In this document: positions 12,879 through 25,779 of the stretch, in pieces | Numbering within the stretch: position 1 is the stretch's first letter | Layout of the letters: each line of letters begins with the position of its first letter | Assembly (NCBI GenBank): GCA_905160935.1 | Contig: CAJHZI010000609.1 | Location: 764,001-828,000, forward strand | Direction of reading: 5' to 3' | DNA from: Enchytraeus crypticus | Lineage: Eukaryota; Annelida; Clitellata; Enchytraeida; Enchytraeidae | Length of the DNA: 64,000 nt | Program-made: the position numbers and the translations under genes | Notes under the pieces: model-generated | Seen by the model: only the letters and a program-made list of their open reading frames with translations | Told to the model about the DNA's origin: nothing | Databases searched by the model: none

Positions 12879-12971
12879 AGCTTATTTAATAAGAATTTGA
12901 GAGTTCCAGAGACTTCTTCATTTGGTATAGAGGTGGATCAAACAGTAAAGCCACCTTTCAGAATCTTATAA

Positions 12972-12972
12972 A

Positions 12973-13005
<33 letters not shown>

Positions 13006-13006
13006 T
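12972..13006 (+). repeat. (CT)n microsatellite
   Basis: A short CT tract directly follows the stop codon of the frame across the 18-bp minisatellite. Confidence 0.9.
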
Positions 13007-13069
13007 ATCTTCCTATTTTCCGGTCATTCTGACTTAAGTCTTTTCGTTTTGTAATCAAGCAAGCAGATC

Positions 13070-13276
13070 TCGAGCAGGGTCCAGTGCTGTCAGATTCTTG
13101 TTTGTTTTTGCTCATCCGGCAGCCCGCGCTATCTGCTGCGCTCATCTATTGCCGATTGTTCGGATTTATCCGCGATGTCGCCGGATTCCGAACCGGAACA
13201 TCCGAATAAGCGTTCCGATGATCCACTGGAATTAATCCGTGACGTGCCTCTAGTCCCGGAGTAGTCCTTGTGTAAG
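13070..13276 (+). other. GC-rich, CpG-containing open stretch, possible exon
   Basis: This about 200-bp island is far richer in GC and CpG than its flanks. One frame stays open from about 13070 to TAG at 13263-13265 and ends in MSPDSEPEHPNKRSDD followed by PLELIRDVPLVPE. The end is acidic and proline-rich. No family is recognised and the only upstream acceptor candidate is weak (aagcaag). It might be a terminal exon, a retroelement remnant or a regulatory island. Confidence 0.25.
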
Positions 13277-14119
13277 GGTGGACTACTTCCCCTTTGTATA
13301 TTTTCTGAATTATTATATTTTATTTTTTGTGCATTTAATTACATATTAAAACTGGTCTAAATAGACCAACCATTAATTTTAAATTGACCATACAGAACAT
13401 ATTTAACTACACGATATAATGTTAAAATAAATCAATTGATAATATTTTCTGAATGAGCATAGAATTATTTTGTAGGCCTTGAATTCTATGCTATTACATA
13501 ATTAATACACAATTTATAATAATACATAATTTATATACATGTATAATATATAAATGCATTTTAATACGTAAATACATATTAATACATACTTTATAATTAA
13601 TACATTATTAGTACTATTACATAATTGATTCTATACATTTCTATGTGAATTAGTGTTTTAATTAATTGATACAACTACTTCCCTTATTTTGACCTTCTTA
13701 AGATGGACTGGAGTTCAAATAGTAATTAAGATCATGTCGTCATAGTGCTACTTCTACGTTTTCAATATTTCACAAATATGCCTAACACATCATATCGGTA
13801 CTGGATCCCTTCGTTTATAATCAGTTAAATTGTGATATTTTTGGACCAAAATACTTATACTAATTTAATAATTCAGGAATGAGAACTAAACATGCAGATA
13901 TATTTAAAACATCATAAAGAATTTTAATTGCAAATTTACTTATATTAAAACTATAATATTATTATGATGTTTGCTATGTTTGTTTCAATCTCTAATTCTC
14001 CTTTTGGATTAAAATTAACGAAATCTAAATAGACTATTAATTTTAAATATTCATACTCGAATACTTACATCAATATCTAAGTATAAATATTTTTTAAACT
14101 ATAGTGTAACACATCGCTT
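13277..14119. other. AT-rich non-coding DNA
   Basis: Very AT-rich, with many taatacat motifs at 13490-13620. No exon, tRNA or element was seen. Confidence 0.5.
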
Positions 14120-14215
14120 TGAGAACTATGTCCTCTGCGCTGCCTTCCCCAGCTTCTACTTAGGTGCCTCTTACGACACGTGCGTTCTTCGGTAGGTCTA
14201 CTCTATGAATGGTAA
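14120..14215 (+). repeat. R3 distal-block fragment
   Basis: ctgccttccccagcttct and gtgcctcttacgac match the distal block of R3 at 57750-57800 and 11650-11700. Confidence 0.5.
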
Positions 14216-14222
14216 GGCAAAG

Positions 14223-14295
14223 CTGGTAAAGCTAATGTTAATGTCAGTTTCCTCACTCGAAAGCGGTGTCAGTGACAGGCGAGTCCAGAATGCCC
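14223..14295 (-). mobile_element. SINE-A 3' fragment, reverse orientation
   Basis: gtcagtttcctcactcgaaa and gtgacaggcgagtccag are the reverse complement of the conserved SINE-A body. The copy is truncated before the B box. It overlaps the start of an 86-residue open frame, which is therefore doubtful. Confidence 0.75.
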
Positions 14296-14589
14296 AGTAA
14301 TAAGTCGGATCCAATGGATACAGCTTGTGTAACTGATGAATTTTTATTTATTCCGCCACACCCAATGTTGAGAATTCTACAATATCCAGACATTGCTTGT
14401 GATATTGTAAATAGCCCTGCACCAAACAATAATAATATTGAACCGGAATTTCCGTACAGGCGCTTTTTGATATCGTTTGAAAATCGGAAGTTGACCATTC
14501 ATACAGTTTGGTGCACTGGTAAATGACCGTTGAATGGTTTCTAATTTTCTAAAGCTATTTTTATCAATCATACTTAATCCACGATAATT

Positions 14590-14712
14590 GTATTGCTTTC
14601 GTTCCATAGATCTTTCAGTCTCTATTTTGCTCCGCCTCTAATCCTTTCTCCCTCTTCTCTCTTTTTTTCTCTCTCTCTTTCTCTTTCACTCTCTCTTTCC
14701 CTCACTATCTCT

Positions 14713-14747
<35 letters not shown>

Positions 14748-14815
14748 CTTCTCTCTCACACCGTTTTACATTTCGAACTTCTTTCTCCATTCATTCCAAA
14801 ACTGTCTATAAGTTT
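14590..14815 (+). repeat. CT-rich repeat with shared flank
   Basis: A long CT-rich tract is followed by acatttcgaacttctttctc, which recurs exactly at 18340-18360 after another CT tract. The shared unique flank shows these are copies of one dispersed sequence, not independent microsatellites. Confidence 0.8.
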
Positions 14816-15089
14816 ACAATTTTTATACTCATTTTAATCTAGGTCAAACCTGCACTGATGTCATTGATAAAAACACTTCTTTGCTACAAACAATTTTGCA
14901 TCTTACAAAATCTTTCATTATGAGTCCATCGGGTGGGGACGAATATAAATAAAATTTAATAATATAGTAATAGATATAAATAATATCATAATAAAATATT
15001 ATAAATAGAAAGAATACAGCATCAACGTTGTAGGTTGCTCTCTACTTTCATCACTATTAAGTATCTTCTCGCTTTCCCTCTCTCTTTCA

Positions 15090-15112
15090 CCCCATGTCTA
15101 TTAAGGCTCTCA

Positions 15113-15202
<90 letters not shown>

Positions 15203-15429
15203 GGATTTCTCTCTCTCACATTGCCTCTCTTTGTCACGCTCTCTCTACCTCTCTCTTTTTGCCTCTCTTTGCCTCTCTCTCACTCTCTCGCTATCTCTCT
15301 TTCTCTCTGGCTTGATCTTTTTCTATTTCTGGCTTAATTTCTTTCTCTCCCTATCTCTCTATCTCGGTCTCTCTGTCTTGTCTGCCTGTTTCTCTCTCTT
15401 TCTCTCTTTCTCTCTTTCTCTCTCTCTCC

Positions 15430-15477
<48 letters not shown>

Positions 15478-15482
15478 GCTTT
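15090..15482 (+). repeat. Composite (CT)n-(TA)n-(CT)n microsatellite
   Basis: A (CT)n tract passes directly into a (TA)n tract of about 40 bp at 15160-15200, followed by about 280 bp of CT-rich degenerate sequence. The Ser/Leu-rich and Tyr/Ile-rich open frames here are artefacts. Confidence 0.95.
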
Positions 15483-16598
15483 CCCTGATGTTTAAATAAC
15501 TTCACTACAGCAGCACAGTTGCGCCGTTATATCGCCGGGCACGATATAATAATGAAATATTAATCGATCATAAATCTATGAACACTCTCTGTAGACTTTG
15601 TACTTGTGACAAAGAGGCAATTATGAAGACTTTCAAAATCGCTTAAGTTTCACTTCAGGATTTTCAATAAATGCATGGGAGTTGGTTCGCTTTAGCTACA
15701 TAGACATGTCTACAAAAACCTGGACAATATTTTCTATCACTGACTCGCCTGTTAACCACACTATATGATTTCTTATGACAAATCTACTTTAAGCAGGATT
15801 AACGTGTCTAACTCTTCACTCAGACATCACATTACTTGTTTTTATGAAAATTATTGAACATAAGTTTCAGTAGGTAAAAACATTCATGAGAACTTCTAGA
15901 ATTCAGATAGCTACTGTAATTCTTCAATAACTATTAATAGTGCTGAATATAGTCATGAACAATGTTTCATTTCGTAATGCTATGCTGATTTCAGGCATTG
16001 TGGTAATAAATTGGAAACATTTTTGTTAACGCCAATGAGCGGTTATTGTTGTTGGAATTTGTCTCTTTTTACTGGTCCTTTCCTCTTATTGAAGTAATTC
16101 TTTTCTATTGGTTGCTCAGTTAAAGTATTAAAAAGTATTAATAAGCGAATAATATTCGGCTTCGAAAGGAATCATACTATAGGACTACGATAAACATAAT
16201 TAGTTTGAGTACACGCAAGCTGAAGGTAATAAGGGAATAAATAACTCTTATTAACAGGCCTATATTTAGCTAATTAATAGGCCTATATTTTACATTACTA
16301 GCTTTTAAATTTTAGATCTTATTAAATCATACAATTTGTTTTACTGGTTTTAACGTTGTAGTTTATTCATTTATACTGGATAAATTTTAGTTACAAGAAA
16401 TTTTCCAAGTATTTATGAAGCGCACAGGAAATTAGTTGCAACTGTTTGGCAGGATTTCCACTGCAGTCGAGTCCACAGTCAGCCACTAGACGCATTCATA
16501 AATCAATCCTTACGTTATATGATCAGTCCTATTCGATTAGCGCCTCAGTTGGACTTTCTAATTACTGCAAGCCGTTATCTTCGAGTCCCCCCTGCTCT
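15483..16598. other. Unique non-coding DNA
   Basis: No exon or element was recognised. It contains three short aggcctat motifs typical of many invertebrate intergenic regions. Confidence 0.4.
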
Positions 16599-16599
16599 A

Positions 16600-16639
16600 G
16601 GGGGGGGGGGGGGTTCCAGCCAGTGGGGAAGGGGGGGGG
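16600..16639 (+). other. G-run cluster, potential G-quadruplex
   Basis: A run of 14 G is followed within 40 bp by GGGG and a run of 9 G. This arrangement could fold into a G-quadruplex. A run of six C lies just upstream at 16587-16592. It stands out in an AT-rich setting. Confidence 0.6.
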
Positions 16640-17394
16640 ATCATGAGACATTGATTATCAGCAATTATGGAACTTCTTACTCCATAATTTAATTATTTAA
16701 AAAGTGTACGCAAGCAAGCGGATCATGCACGTATTTATACGTGTATGATCTGACAGAGATGAATTATAAATTTATCCTGGAAATAATTTATGCATATCAC
16801 ACAAATTGTAATGAATAAAGTACATAAAAGGAAGGTATCAATATAATTTGAGATTATTTACCAATAATATATACATGTAGATAGGGCCTACATAATCTGA
16901 GAATTGAAAATTTTCTAGCAATTTCTTATTAGAGAATTGCAAAATGCAATTGGAAATTGTATTTGTCGGTCAAAAAATCGTTTATGCAACATGTGAACCC
17001 TGTTTTACTCAAATGGAATTGTATTTTACTAAAATTTGTTGACAGAAATACTTTGTAGTTGCAGCAAAATACTTCTGCGCGGCAGGTAATAATTGAATAA
17101 TGTAGTGCAACAAAATGCAAGACAAACTTGACAGATGCCTCAATGAGAAGATTTAACGTTTTCTAATAACAATATAATTGAGTGATTTGTCAAAAATTAG
17201 TTGGCCATTTATTGAATTGCATTAGTATACATGTATATTGATTGGCATTGACTGATTGATATTAGATTTTCGATAGCGTTAGTAGTAGTTAGTAATCGCG
17301 ATTGAAGATCAGAAGAAGCACTGAAAGAAAATTGTGAATGCATATTCAGAATTGTATCTGGGACATTTCAAATTCTTTAAATTAACTGAGCTGA
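16640..17394. other. AT-rich non-coding DNA
   Basis: The 63-residue minus-strand frame at 16929-17120 lacks splice signals or recognisable motifs. Nothing else was seen. Confidence 0.4.
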
Positions 17395-17520
17395 GTCAGT
17401 AGCAGAATAAGCTAGGTGTTCGAGAGCGGATCAGTAGGGGCGGGGTTCAAACTCAGTATTTGCTTCGTCACTAAAACGCTTTCGATGCCGGAAACTAAAG
17501 TGAACCTTAGCTGTAGCTTT
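17395..17520 (+). mobile_element. SINE-A copy, diverged
   Basis: gagctgagtcagtagcag, a B box (ggttcaaactc) and cgctttcgatgccgga parallel the family consensus. Confidence 0.7.
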
Positions 17521-17989
17521 TAGTGTAAATATAAATTTTAATTCTAGAATCTCACTTAACAATTTATATACTTCTAAAGAAAAAAAAATCAAACAATACA
17601 AATCGGACACCGTAACGGTGAATGTTTAAATTATTTTATGTAATAAAATCATTAAAATTTTATGCAAAAATGCCTCAAATTAATTAGAATTACATTAGAG
17701 TTCTACATACACCTACACTATATGTCCTAAGGTTCGGCTCTGCTTTATGAATTTAAATATTTTATTTAAACTGAAACTATAAAAAATTGATTTTATATCT
17801 GTTTTTATATCTGAGAGCTTTATTTGATATTTTTCTAGAAGGAATTGCCCCTATGAGGCTGGCATAGAATCAGGACCCGGGGCTGAAATCTTTTGAATAA
17901 ATCGGATTTGAGGTTTACCCAGGGGGCTCGTTGTGTCCGAGCAGCTTAGACTAGAGAGCTGAAAATCCGCGTGAGAGAATGGGGCCTGA

Positions 17990-18385
<396 letters not shown>

Positions 18386-18424
18386 CACAACACTTTTGAA
18401 CAAACTACACATACAACGATAAAA

Positions 18425-18575
18425 CCCACGCTAAAGCGTAGCGCATAGTCAGTTTCTTGGCTCAGAAGCTAGCCAGAGACGGGCGAGCAATAGATTTGAA
18501 CCGTGTTCTTACTTATCTTGTAGTCGGAAACTTACCATATTTCAACTGGCTCGGCCCATTTTATAAGTACCTCAG
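18425..18575 (-). mobile_element. SINE-A copy, reverse orientation
   Basis: In + orientation it reads gtcagtttcttggctcag, then gacgggcgagc, atttgaaccg (B box) and ggctcg near the 5' end. This is a complete but diverged reverse copy. Confidence 0.7.
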
Positions 18576-18697
18576 TACTTCGTTGATATGTACTTTATTA
18601 AATATATATACAGTATATACATATATATTTTATATATCTGATAAAGATTTATATTAGATTTATATATAGATTTATATATAAAATTAAAGCCGTAGGC

Positions 18698-18806
<109 letters not shown>

Positions 18807-19249
18807 AATATAATGATTTTTGCTTATAAAAACCTATTAAACTCTTCGTCATTCTCATAATTGCATAATATTTCCGCTAAGCAAGAAATACTTTCTTTTC
18901 TTCCTTGCACAGTAATGCAAAATAATTACTTTTCAAATATCGTAAAAAATGTTCAGCCAATGCTTTTAGTGAACTCCCTTGTCTATCTTGTCGGAGTTAT
19001 ACCGAATAATATCTATGCAATTCGATATTTGAAATTTGTACACTAACTTGATAGATTTTCTAGTTCAGAAATTCTCTTCATGAAGGAGGACATATTGTTC
19101 AATTCAACTGACAACGGGATCCTATGCTCTCACTATGATTCCTGCAGCAGGTCGCTCACAGTTTGAATGCCTCCGGACGTGCCAATAGTCCGCTTTCACT
19201 TCTGACAATCCTGTTTCCATGTAGAGTAACGTGGAGCGACAGTGCATTG
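18807..19249. other. Unique non-coding DNA
   Basis: Nothing recognisable. The 61-residue frame at 18861 has no supporting signals. Confidence 0.35.
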
Positions 19250-19640
19250 ACCGGCAGATATATAGGCAGATGAACAGGCAGACAGATCGGCAGATGAACA
19301 GGCAGATAGATAGGCATATGAACAGACACACAGATAAACAGATGAACAGGCCGATAGATAGACAGATGAATAGGTAGATAGATAGGCAGATAATCAGGCC
19401 GATAGATAGACAGATGAACAGGTAGATAGATAGGCAGATGAGCAGAAGCATAGATAAACAGATGAATAAGCAGATAGATAAGCAGATGAACAGGTAGATA
19501 GATAAGCAGATAATCTGGCAGATAGATAGGCAAATGAACAGGCAGATAGATAGGCAGAGAGATAGGCATATGAACAGGTAGACAGGTAGATGAATAGACA
19601 GATAGATAGGCAGATAGATGGAGACAGAGAGGTAGATTAG
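19250..19640. repeat. GATA/GACA-type tandem array
   Basis: A roughly 390-bp array is built from aggcagatagat and gcagatgaac blocks in units of about 20-24 bp. Tyr/Leu/Pro-rich minus-strand frames of more than 100 residues arise only from the repeat. Confidence 0.9.
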
Positions 19641-20274
19641 AGATGTATTTGGCCTCTGTTAATATTGATCATGTCATGAGCCTTCATACAATGAAGTATT
19701 TAAAGAAGCAACTGCAGATCCTCCTTATAAAGTGCTTTAGGTGCCACGAAGTCTAAGCCCTCATGATGGCATGATCTTGTTTGAATCATCGATGATGTAA
19801 ACTCTTATGAGCGCAACAGTAGCCCGCGCAATAGTTTAAACTTCAAACTTTTAAGAATGAATATTATAACGTACCTACTTAAATATATACAAGAAATCAT
19901 GCCAACCGAAGTCATGAGCGCGGAAAAAGGTAACAGATAATGACAATCAATCAATTAGTCAATCAAAATATGAATCAAATTATCAATAAATAAACCAACA
20001 ACTCAATAAATATATCAATCTATCAAACAGTATTTTTTCAATAAAAATTCTCAATGTGCAAAATAAGGTTAACCATAATATGATAGTGTTCTCCAACATT
20101 GCACAGGACTCCTACGCTATTGGACTTCCCGTGTGTCACTGGAGTCCTTACCGCTTCAGGATAAACAGGAAATTGAGTCCAACTGGATTGAAGGCTGCAG
20201 CAGAAATGTAGGATAGGTCCCGATGAGACGCATGTGGATTGAAGATAACTCCGGGGTCAGCTGAGAAATATTCG
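19641..20274. other. Unique non-coding DNA
   Basis: It includes scattered caat tetranucleotides at 19945-20030. A GC-richer segment at 20100-20260 has stops in all frames. Confidence 0.35.
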
Positions 20275-20370
20275 CTTAGTTTGTGGCAGCATCGTGTAAG
20301 CGTTCGACTGCGGTTCATTATGTGCACAGTTCAAATCTTGTACTCGCTTGTAAGTCTAGTCGTGCATATT
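20275..20370 (+). mobile_element. SINE-A copy, diverged and 3' truncated
   Basis: gtgtaagcgttcgactgcgg followed by a B box (agttcaaatctt) parallels the 5' half of SINE-A. The distal body is not recognisable. Confidence 0.55.
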
Positions 20371-20929
20371 TAATCTCAAGATGAAATATCATGTTTGAAA
20401 ATGACAATTTTTTATTACACATATTTGACGTTAATAGTAGATGAAAAAGCCGGGATCTCTGACTTTGATCACCCCTAAACGCTTGCACTGGTTCCAAAAG
20501 TATTTCAGGTGATTCTCTGCAGATAACTTCAATTATTGTGCCTTACGACTCAGACTATTCAGACTATTTGGGTTACAAAGTAATGAAAAATAAATTTATG
20601 CTCCAGACACTAGATTCACTAAAAAGACTCGGTTTACGTTCTGGTCATATGTGTAAAATCTGGTTGACGTCCCTGACATTGCCTTATGGCGAGGAACCGG
20701 ATGTTAAATTCATATTGATTGATTGATTGATTGATTAAATACTTCATAGGGAAATTATGGTTTAAGCAATTAGCTATTTAATATGAATTTTAGTTCTGTT
20801 GAGTTTTATTTGTGATCACAAGGAATATCTTTATGTTCTATCCATAGGTGATACTTGTTTGTTTTTCTGTTTTAGTTTTTGTTACTGCTATGATTTTAGT
20901 GAAATAAAGATATATTATTGTGGGTTTTT

Positions 20930-21065
20930 CAGCTGCTGTCAATGTTACCACTGGAGTTGTTGCAGCTAGTGTTACCATTGTAGTTGTTGCAGCTGTTGTT
21001 ACGCTATCACCGTTGTTGTTGCAGCTGTTGTTAATGTTATTACTGTGGCTGTTGCAGCTATTTTA
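20930..21065 (+). repeat. Degenerate ~36-bp repeat containing ttgcagctgttg
   Basis: About four units each contain ttgcagct followed by gttgttaatg or gtgttaccat variants. A related array lies at 21585-21815. The Val/Ala-rich open frame nearby (21159-21359) derives from similar sequence. Confidence 0.7.
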
Positions 21066-21414
21066 AGCTCTGATACCTTTGTTACTTCAGCTATGACTAA
21101 TGTTGTTATTTCAGCTTTTGTTATTATTTTTGCTATTTTTTGTATTTAGGGCCTATTAGTGTTGGTATTTCAGCTATTGCTAGCAATATCTCTGTCGTTA
21201 CTTCAGCGTTTTTTCACATCTCTTGCTTCTGTTGTAAATGTTATTGTCTTTGCCGGTGTTAGTGATTTTGTTACAGTCGTTTTATTAATTGATTCTAATG
21301 TTCCCTCTTATGTAAAAGCAACTGCTACAATTTTCGCTGTTGCTGCTAGTTCTGCATAAACTGTGATATTGAAATGATTGCCATTCTTTCAGTTGAAGTT
21401 ATTATAGCTTTTTA

Positions 21415-21510
21415 TGTGCGGGGTTCAAATCCTTGGCTCCCCCGTCACTGACATAGCTTTCGAGTGAGGAAGCTGACGTTAACATTAGCTTTACCAGCTT
21501 TTGCAAATTT
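21415..21510 (+). mobile_element. SINE-A copy, 5' truncated
   Basis: It starts at the B box (ggggttcaaatcc) and continues through cgtcactgacatagctttcg to gctttaccagctttt. The A-box half is missing. Confidence 0.8.
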
Positions 21511-21584
21511 TGTCGAGTGGATATTAGTACTACTAACTATAGTATGAATAGCGTTATTAACTTACTAAAACTGTTGCTAATATT

Positions 21585-21815
21585 TGCATATTGTTACTAT
21601 AACTGTTGCTAATATTTGCACGTAGTTGTTACAGCTGTTAATAATGCTTGCAAGTGGTTATTACAGCTGTTGCTAACGTCTGTACCTGGTTAATACATCT
21701 GTTGCTAATATTTGCATGTGGTTATTGCAGCTGTTGTTAATTTTTCACATGGTTACTACAGCTGTTACTAATGCTTCACGTGGTTATTACAGCTGCTATA
21801 GACGGTTGTACTGGT
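21585..21815 (+). repeat. Degenerate ~34-bp tandem repeat
   Basis: About seven imperfect units contain ttacagctgttgctaat and variants of tttgcatgtggtt. They are related by motif to 20930-21065. Confidence 0.7.
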
Positions 21816-22720
21816 TATCTACGGGACTACGAGTTATTGTTGCATAAATGGCGCTGCGACGTAAATCAACCATTCCTCCCTCGGCCTCTAGTCCATCTAT
21901 TAGGTAGGGTGTTTATTTGAGGCTCCCTCCTTACGATACCCGACACCCTAATATTTAATACGTTACACTCGTTGTCTAAATGGTTCACTTTATTTCCTCT
22001 GAAGTGACTGATAGTAGCAACAACAGCTGCAAAAGTCAACCGCTTTTTCAGCAGCAACAGCGGAATAACACCAGCAACAATTTGCGCAGGAATTGTGGAG
22101 GTCAGAGATCTCTTCGCTCAGATAGGACACGTCTCTATATACCGATGTGAGTCCTCCACAGTCCCTCCATCCATTCCGTCCTCTCACACATCCTCCTCCT
22201 TCCAACCAATCCGTAAGTATCACAGCTACTGCGCTGCACGTCGTCGGCTAGTTTCTCTACTGCTACAGAGAAACAACAAATCGACAACAAAATTCATAAG
22301 TAAAGCAATACGATAACCAAGGCATTATGAAATCAATAATGGCTGTTGGTTATTAAATGGTTCTGAATCGAAATACAGAAACCAAAGATGATGTAGTAAA
22401 GGATTTGGTTTTCATCCAGTAAGTTTAACTAATTTCAATTAGTTAACTAAGCCATTTGTCATAGGCAAGCATTAACGATATCTTACAGTGGTTTGTCCAT
22501 AGAAATATAATTGCAATAAAGTCGCACACTTGATTGATTGAAACAAACTGCTTGAAAGGCTATGATAGTTAGGTCTATATCCTCCCTCTTAGTCTAGTCT
22601 GGCAGTAGTTTTTAGTTTTCCTTTTGTTCAATGCGTTCTTTTGAGTCACGAGGTACAGCAGTCAATCTGCCAAGTAAAGAGTGTCATATAGCATTACAAG
22701 AGAAATTCAGTAACTTTTAA
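21816..22720. other. Non-coding, with an uncertain open minus-strand stretch
   Basis: Minus-strand frames at 21866-22223 include a Cys-rich part, but it derives partly from gctgttgct-like trinucleotide sequence. No splice-supported exon could be defined. Confidence 0.3.
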
Positions 22721-22864
22721 CATACTTTATGATTTCCCTTTTTGGTTACGTTACAAGTTTTATAATCACACCCACTCACATACAAAATCGCGTATTATTT
22801 CTCTTTATTTTATTGCCCATTTATTCATCAATCTTCTTACATTTTATGTCTCAGCTTTCCTATC

Positions 22865-22938
22865 TCTTTCTGTCTTATGCTCTCCTATCCTCCGTCTTTC
22901 TCTCTTTCTCTCTCTTTGACTGTTTCTCTCTCTCTCTC

Positions 22939-22997
<59 letters not shown>

Positions 22998-23010
22998 TTC
23001 TCTTTCACTT
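22865..23010 (+). repeat. Composite (CT)n-(TA)n microsatellite
   Basis: CT-rich tract passing directly into about 75 bp of (TA)n with one acata interruption, then CT again. The same architecture is seen at 15.1 and 18.1 kb. Confidence 0.9.
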
Positions 23011-25507
23011 ACTATGCTTCTTTTTTCTCTTTCAGTCCTTCCCAGACTGAAGAAAATTTAAAAAGGTCTCGAATGGTCAATGTCCAGTCGCCTGGGTTTT
23101 CTCCTTTCATTTGCATTCTAATTCTCTCGTCGTAACCTTCGACGTATCGTACAAAAAGCAGCAAGTTAGAGAATTGGTTGAAATATTGCGTTTATTCTTC
23201 ATATTCATGTCGGTTCATGACTCACGAAGTATCGGCTCGTTGATAGATAGAATTTAGTCTATTGTAATTTAAAATAATGTGTATATAAAAGTAATTTACT
23301 TTTACAGAGGACTTAAAGCGCTGGAATGCTGGTTAATTGTTCTACAAAACGCTCGTTTATCTATCAAACCAGCCTACGAACAACTTAGCAGGGAATTTCT
23401 CAGAATCCCCCCCCCCGAGACTAACACCTCCACCCTGTCATGATCTGATCTAACCCCCATTTGATGGAGTCTAATGCTATTGGAAGAATTTCAGTAGACG
23501 TATTAATAGTAAATGCTTAAGTATTACTAATCCAAACAAATTCTGCTAATGATGAAAGTTGGGCAGCTCACTGAGTCCTATAGCACTTCTTTGAAAGTTT
23601 TGATTGGTTGATACCTAATGGTTTCTAGCTCTCATTTCACCCAAATATGATTTTATTTAATTGTAATTTTATTGATTTAATCATTTCATAAAATAGAGCT
23701 ATAAAAGTCTCACATAATGCAGCAATTCACACGAAATGAAAAAGACATAAAGGTCCGAAGACTCTAACATGTGCCCTAATAAGAGAATATTATAATAAAA
23801 GATTTAAGCAATAATCTAAAAGTTTCAGATAAGGAACACACGGAGGTGTCTCCATGATTATAATCAAGATGCTCGAGATTCATAAGCGGACGTCCTCCAA
23901 CGTAATCTATGCTCCAGGACGCCACTCGTGTGGTCCAGATGGGTTATTGCGAGGGCCCTAAATTTCTAGCCTTAAAAAATATTCCGGAAATATTCCGGAA
24001 GAACAAATCATGCTAAAATTCCAACAGTAGTCTGCGACATCAATGAAAACAATGCGGGTGAATTTAGACATTTTAAGTTATATTAATACGTTTATATTTT
24101 GCACCAATTTAAGGATGTAAAATGGAAATATAAATATATTGCAAAATAGTTATACATCCTTAAGAGCGATGTAAATCAACTTTTTCAACGTAAACCCTAA
24201 GAGGCTCGAAGAATTGTTGATTTATCAAATCAATCCAATTAATGCTAGCATTGATAAAAGTGTTTAAATTAATCAAATTAATTCGGTTAATTTACTGTCC
24301 TCATATTAGATACCAGAAAAGAAATACTATGCACGAAGAAGCAGAATTCCTAATCCATAGATTTCGCTCTTTACTTTAAGATTTTTAAGATTTACGTTAA
24401 GGTTTCTTGCACGGATTGGCTTCAGATTCTTTGTTTAATGTTCTGTGTGTAATAAATGTCTGCGTGTCTGCACACTCTTCAGATATGCTACTTCTTCCTC
24501 AAAGCCTGTGAACTTTGAACCCGCTGACCTGATATATTCCAGATATCGTCCTTCCACCTCAAAGTTAGAAGATGGTCAGTTACTGCAGGCCTAAGTGCTC
24601 GCAGAATTCTATTAAATAATTTTATTGCCTTCATTCTGTTCTTGCCTTTATTTTCAATAGTTTCAATATAGTTCTATTGTTCAGTTCCGTATTGGAAATA
24701 ATTCCATGTAAATTTGCTCGAATTCTCTCTCTCCCTCTCCCTATCTTTCCCACTTACTTTCTCAACAGTCTAGATTATGACAGGTTCAAGGCATATAACT
24801 CCACGAATAACGCGATTATTTGCATGATTTTCTTCTCTTTAATTAATTATCTAGCATCTTCTTTTCGCTATGCATTTCTTTTATGCCACCAACGTTCAAT
24901 GGGTATTGGAATAATATTATATTCAGTTTTGTTTAAGACTTCTTGGAATAACAGTGCTTTTTTAAATTTTAATATCATCGAACTTTAAATTTTTTTCTAG
25001 AAGTGCTTTATTGGAAGCATGATTGTATCGACATAATTATACACAAAATTAATTTCATCAAAAGCTTGGTATCCTAGAGGCGCAAAAAGACAGCTAATGT
25101 TGAATTATTAGAAAAATGCTATCATTCAAATAGACGTAATGAAACAGCTATTTTTCTGAATTCCAGCAGACAAATAGTCCTTTAAGACTACCTTAGTTCA
25201 ATGTTCGTACTGTGAAATAATGTCATTAAGTTGTTGAAATGATTCTATTACTCTGAGCTCTGAAATGTCACACTTAATGTCTTTCAGCCGATGTCACGTC
25301 AAGTGCTTCGTCCAAAGTCATGCTGGACTTTGTTGCTATTGTTTATGCCCGAGGGTCTAAGAAGAACCTAAATATTGCTGGGGTGTTAGGGATCAGTCAA
25401 AATAGGCGAGAAGTGCAGGGGAGGGTCAATTCCATTTGCTAAGCTTTATAAGAATTGTCATGATTTTTCTTGTTTCTTATGTGTATCTTTAAGAATCTGA
25501 TGTTACT
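23011..25507. other. Unique non-coding DNA
   Basis: No exon was recognised. There is a run of eight C near 23409 and a small direct repeat of atattccgga at 23981-24002. The 103-residue frame at 24677 is hydrophobic, AT-driven and unsupported. Confidence 0.4.
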
Positions 25508-25694
25508 GTGTGGATATCTACAATATCTACATGTATAATATATACAATATATATACAATATATGTATATATATACATATTATATATATATATATACATGT
25601 ATATATATATATTTATATATATATATGCATATATATATTCATATATATATATGCATATATATATGTATATATACATATATATATATACATATAT

Positions 25695-25731
<37 letters not shown>

Positions 25732-25775
25732 ATATATACAATATATGTGGATATATACAATATCTATATCTAGAA
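25508..25775. repeat. (TA)n-rich composite microsatellite
   Basis: About 265 bp of TA interrupted by acatgta, atgcata and acaatatata blocks. It is followed directly by SINE-B at 25780. Confidence 0.95.
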
Positions 25776-25779
25776 TGTC

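Noticed and set aside
14593..15488. Ser/Leu-rich open frames
   Set aside because: They come from CT-rich simple sequence with no start context or conserved composition.
19122..19569. Two long minus-strand frames rich in Leu, Tyr, Pro and Ile
   Set aside because: Both follow the periodic GATA/GACA array. They overlap in different frames, which a tandem repeat explains.
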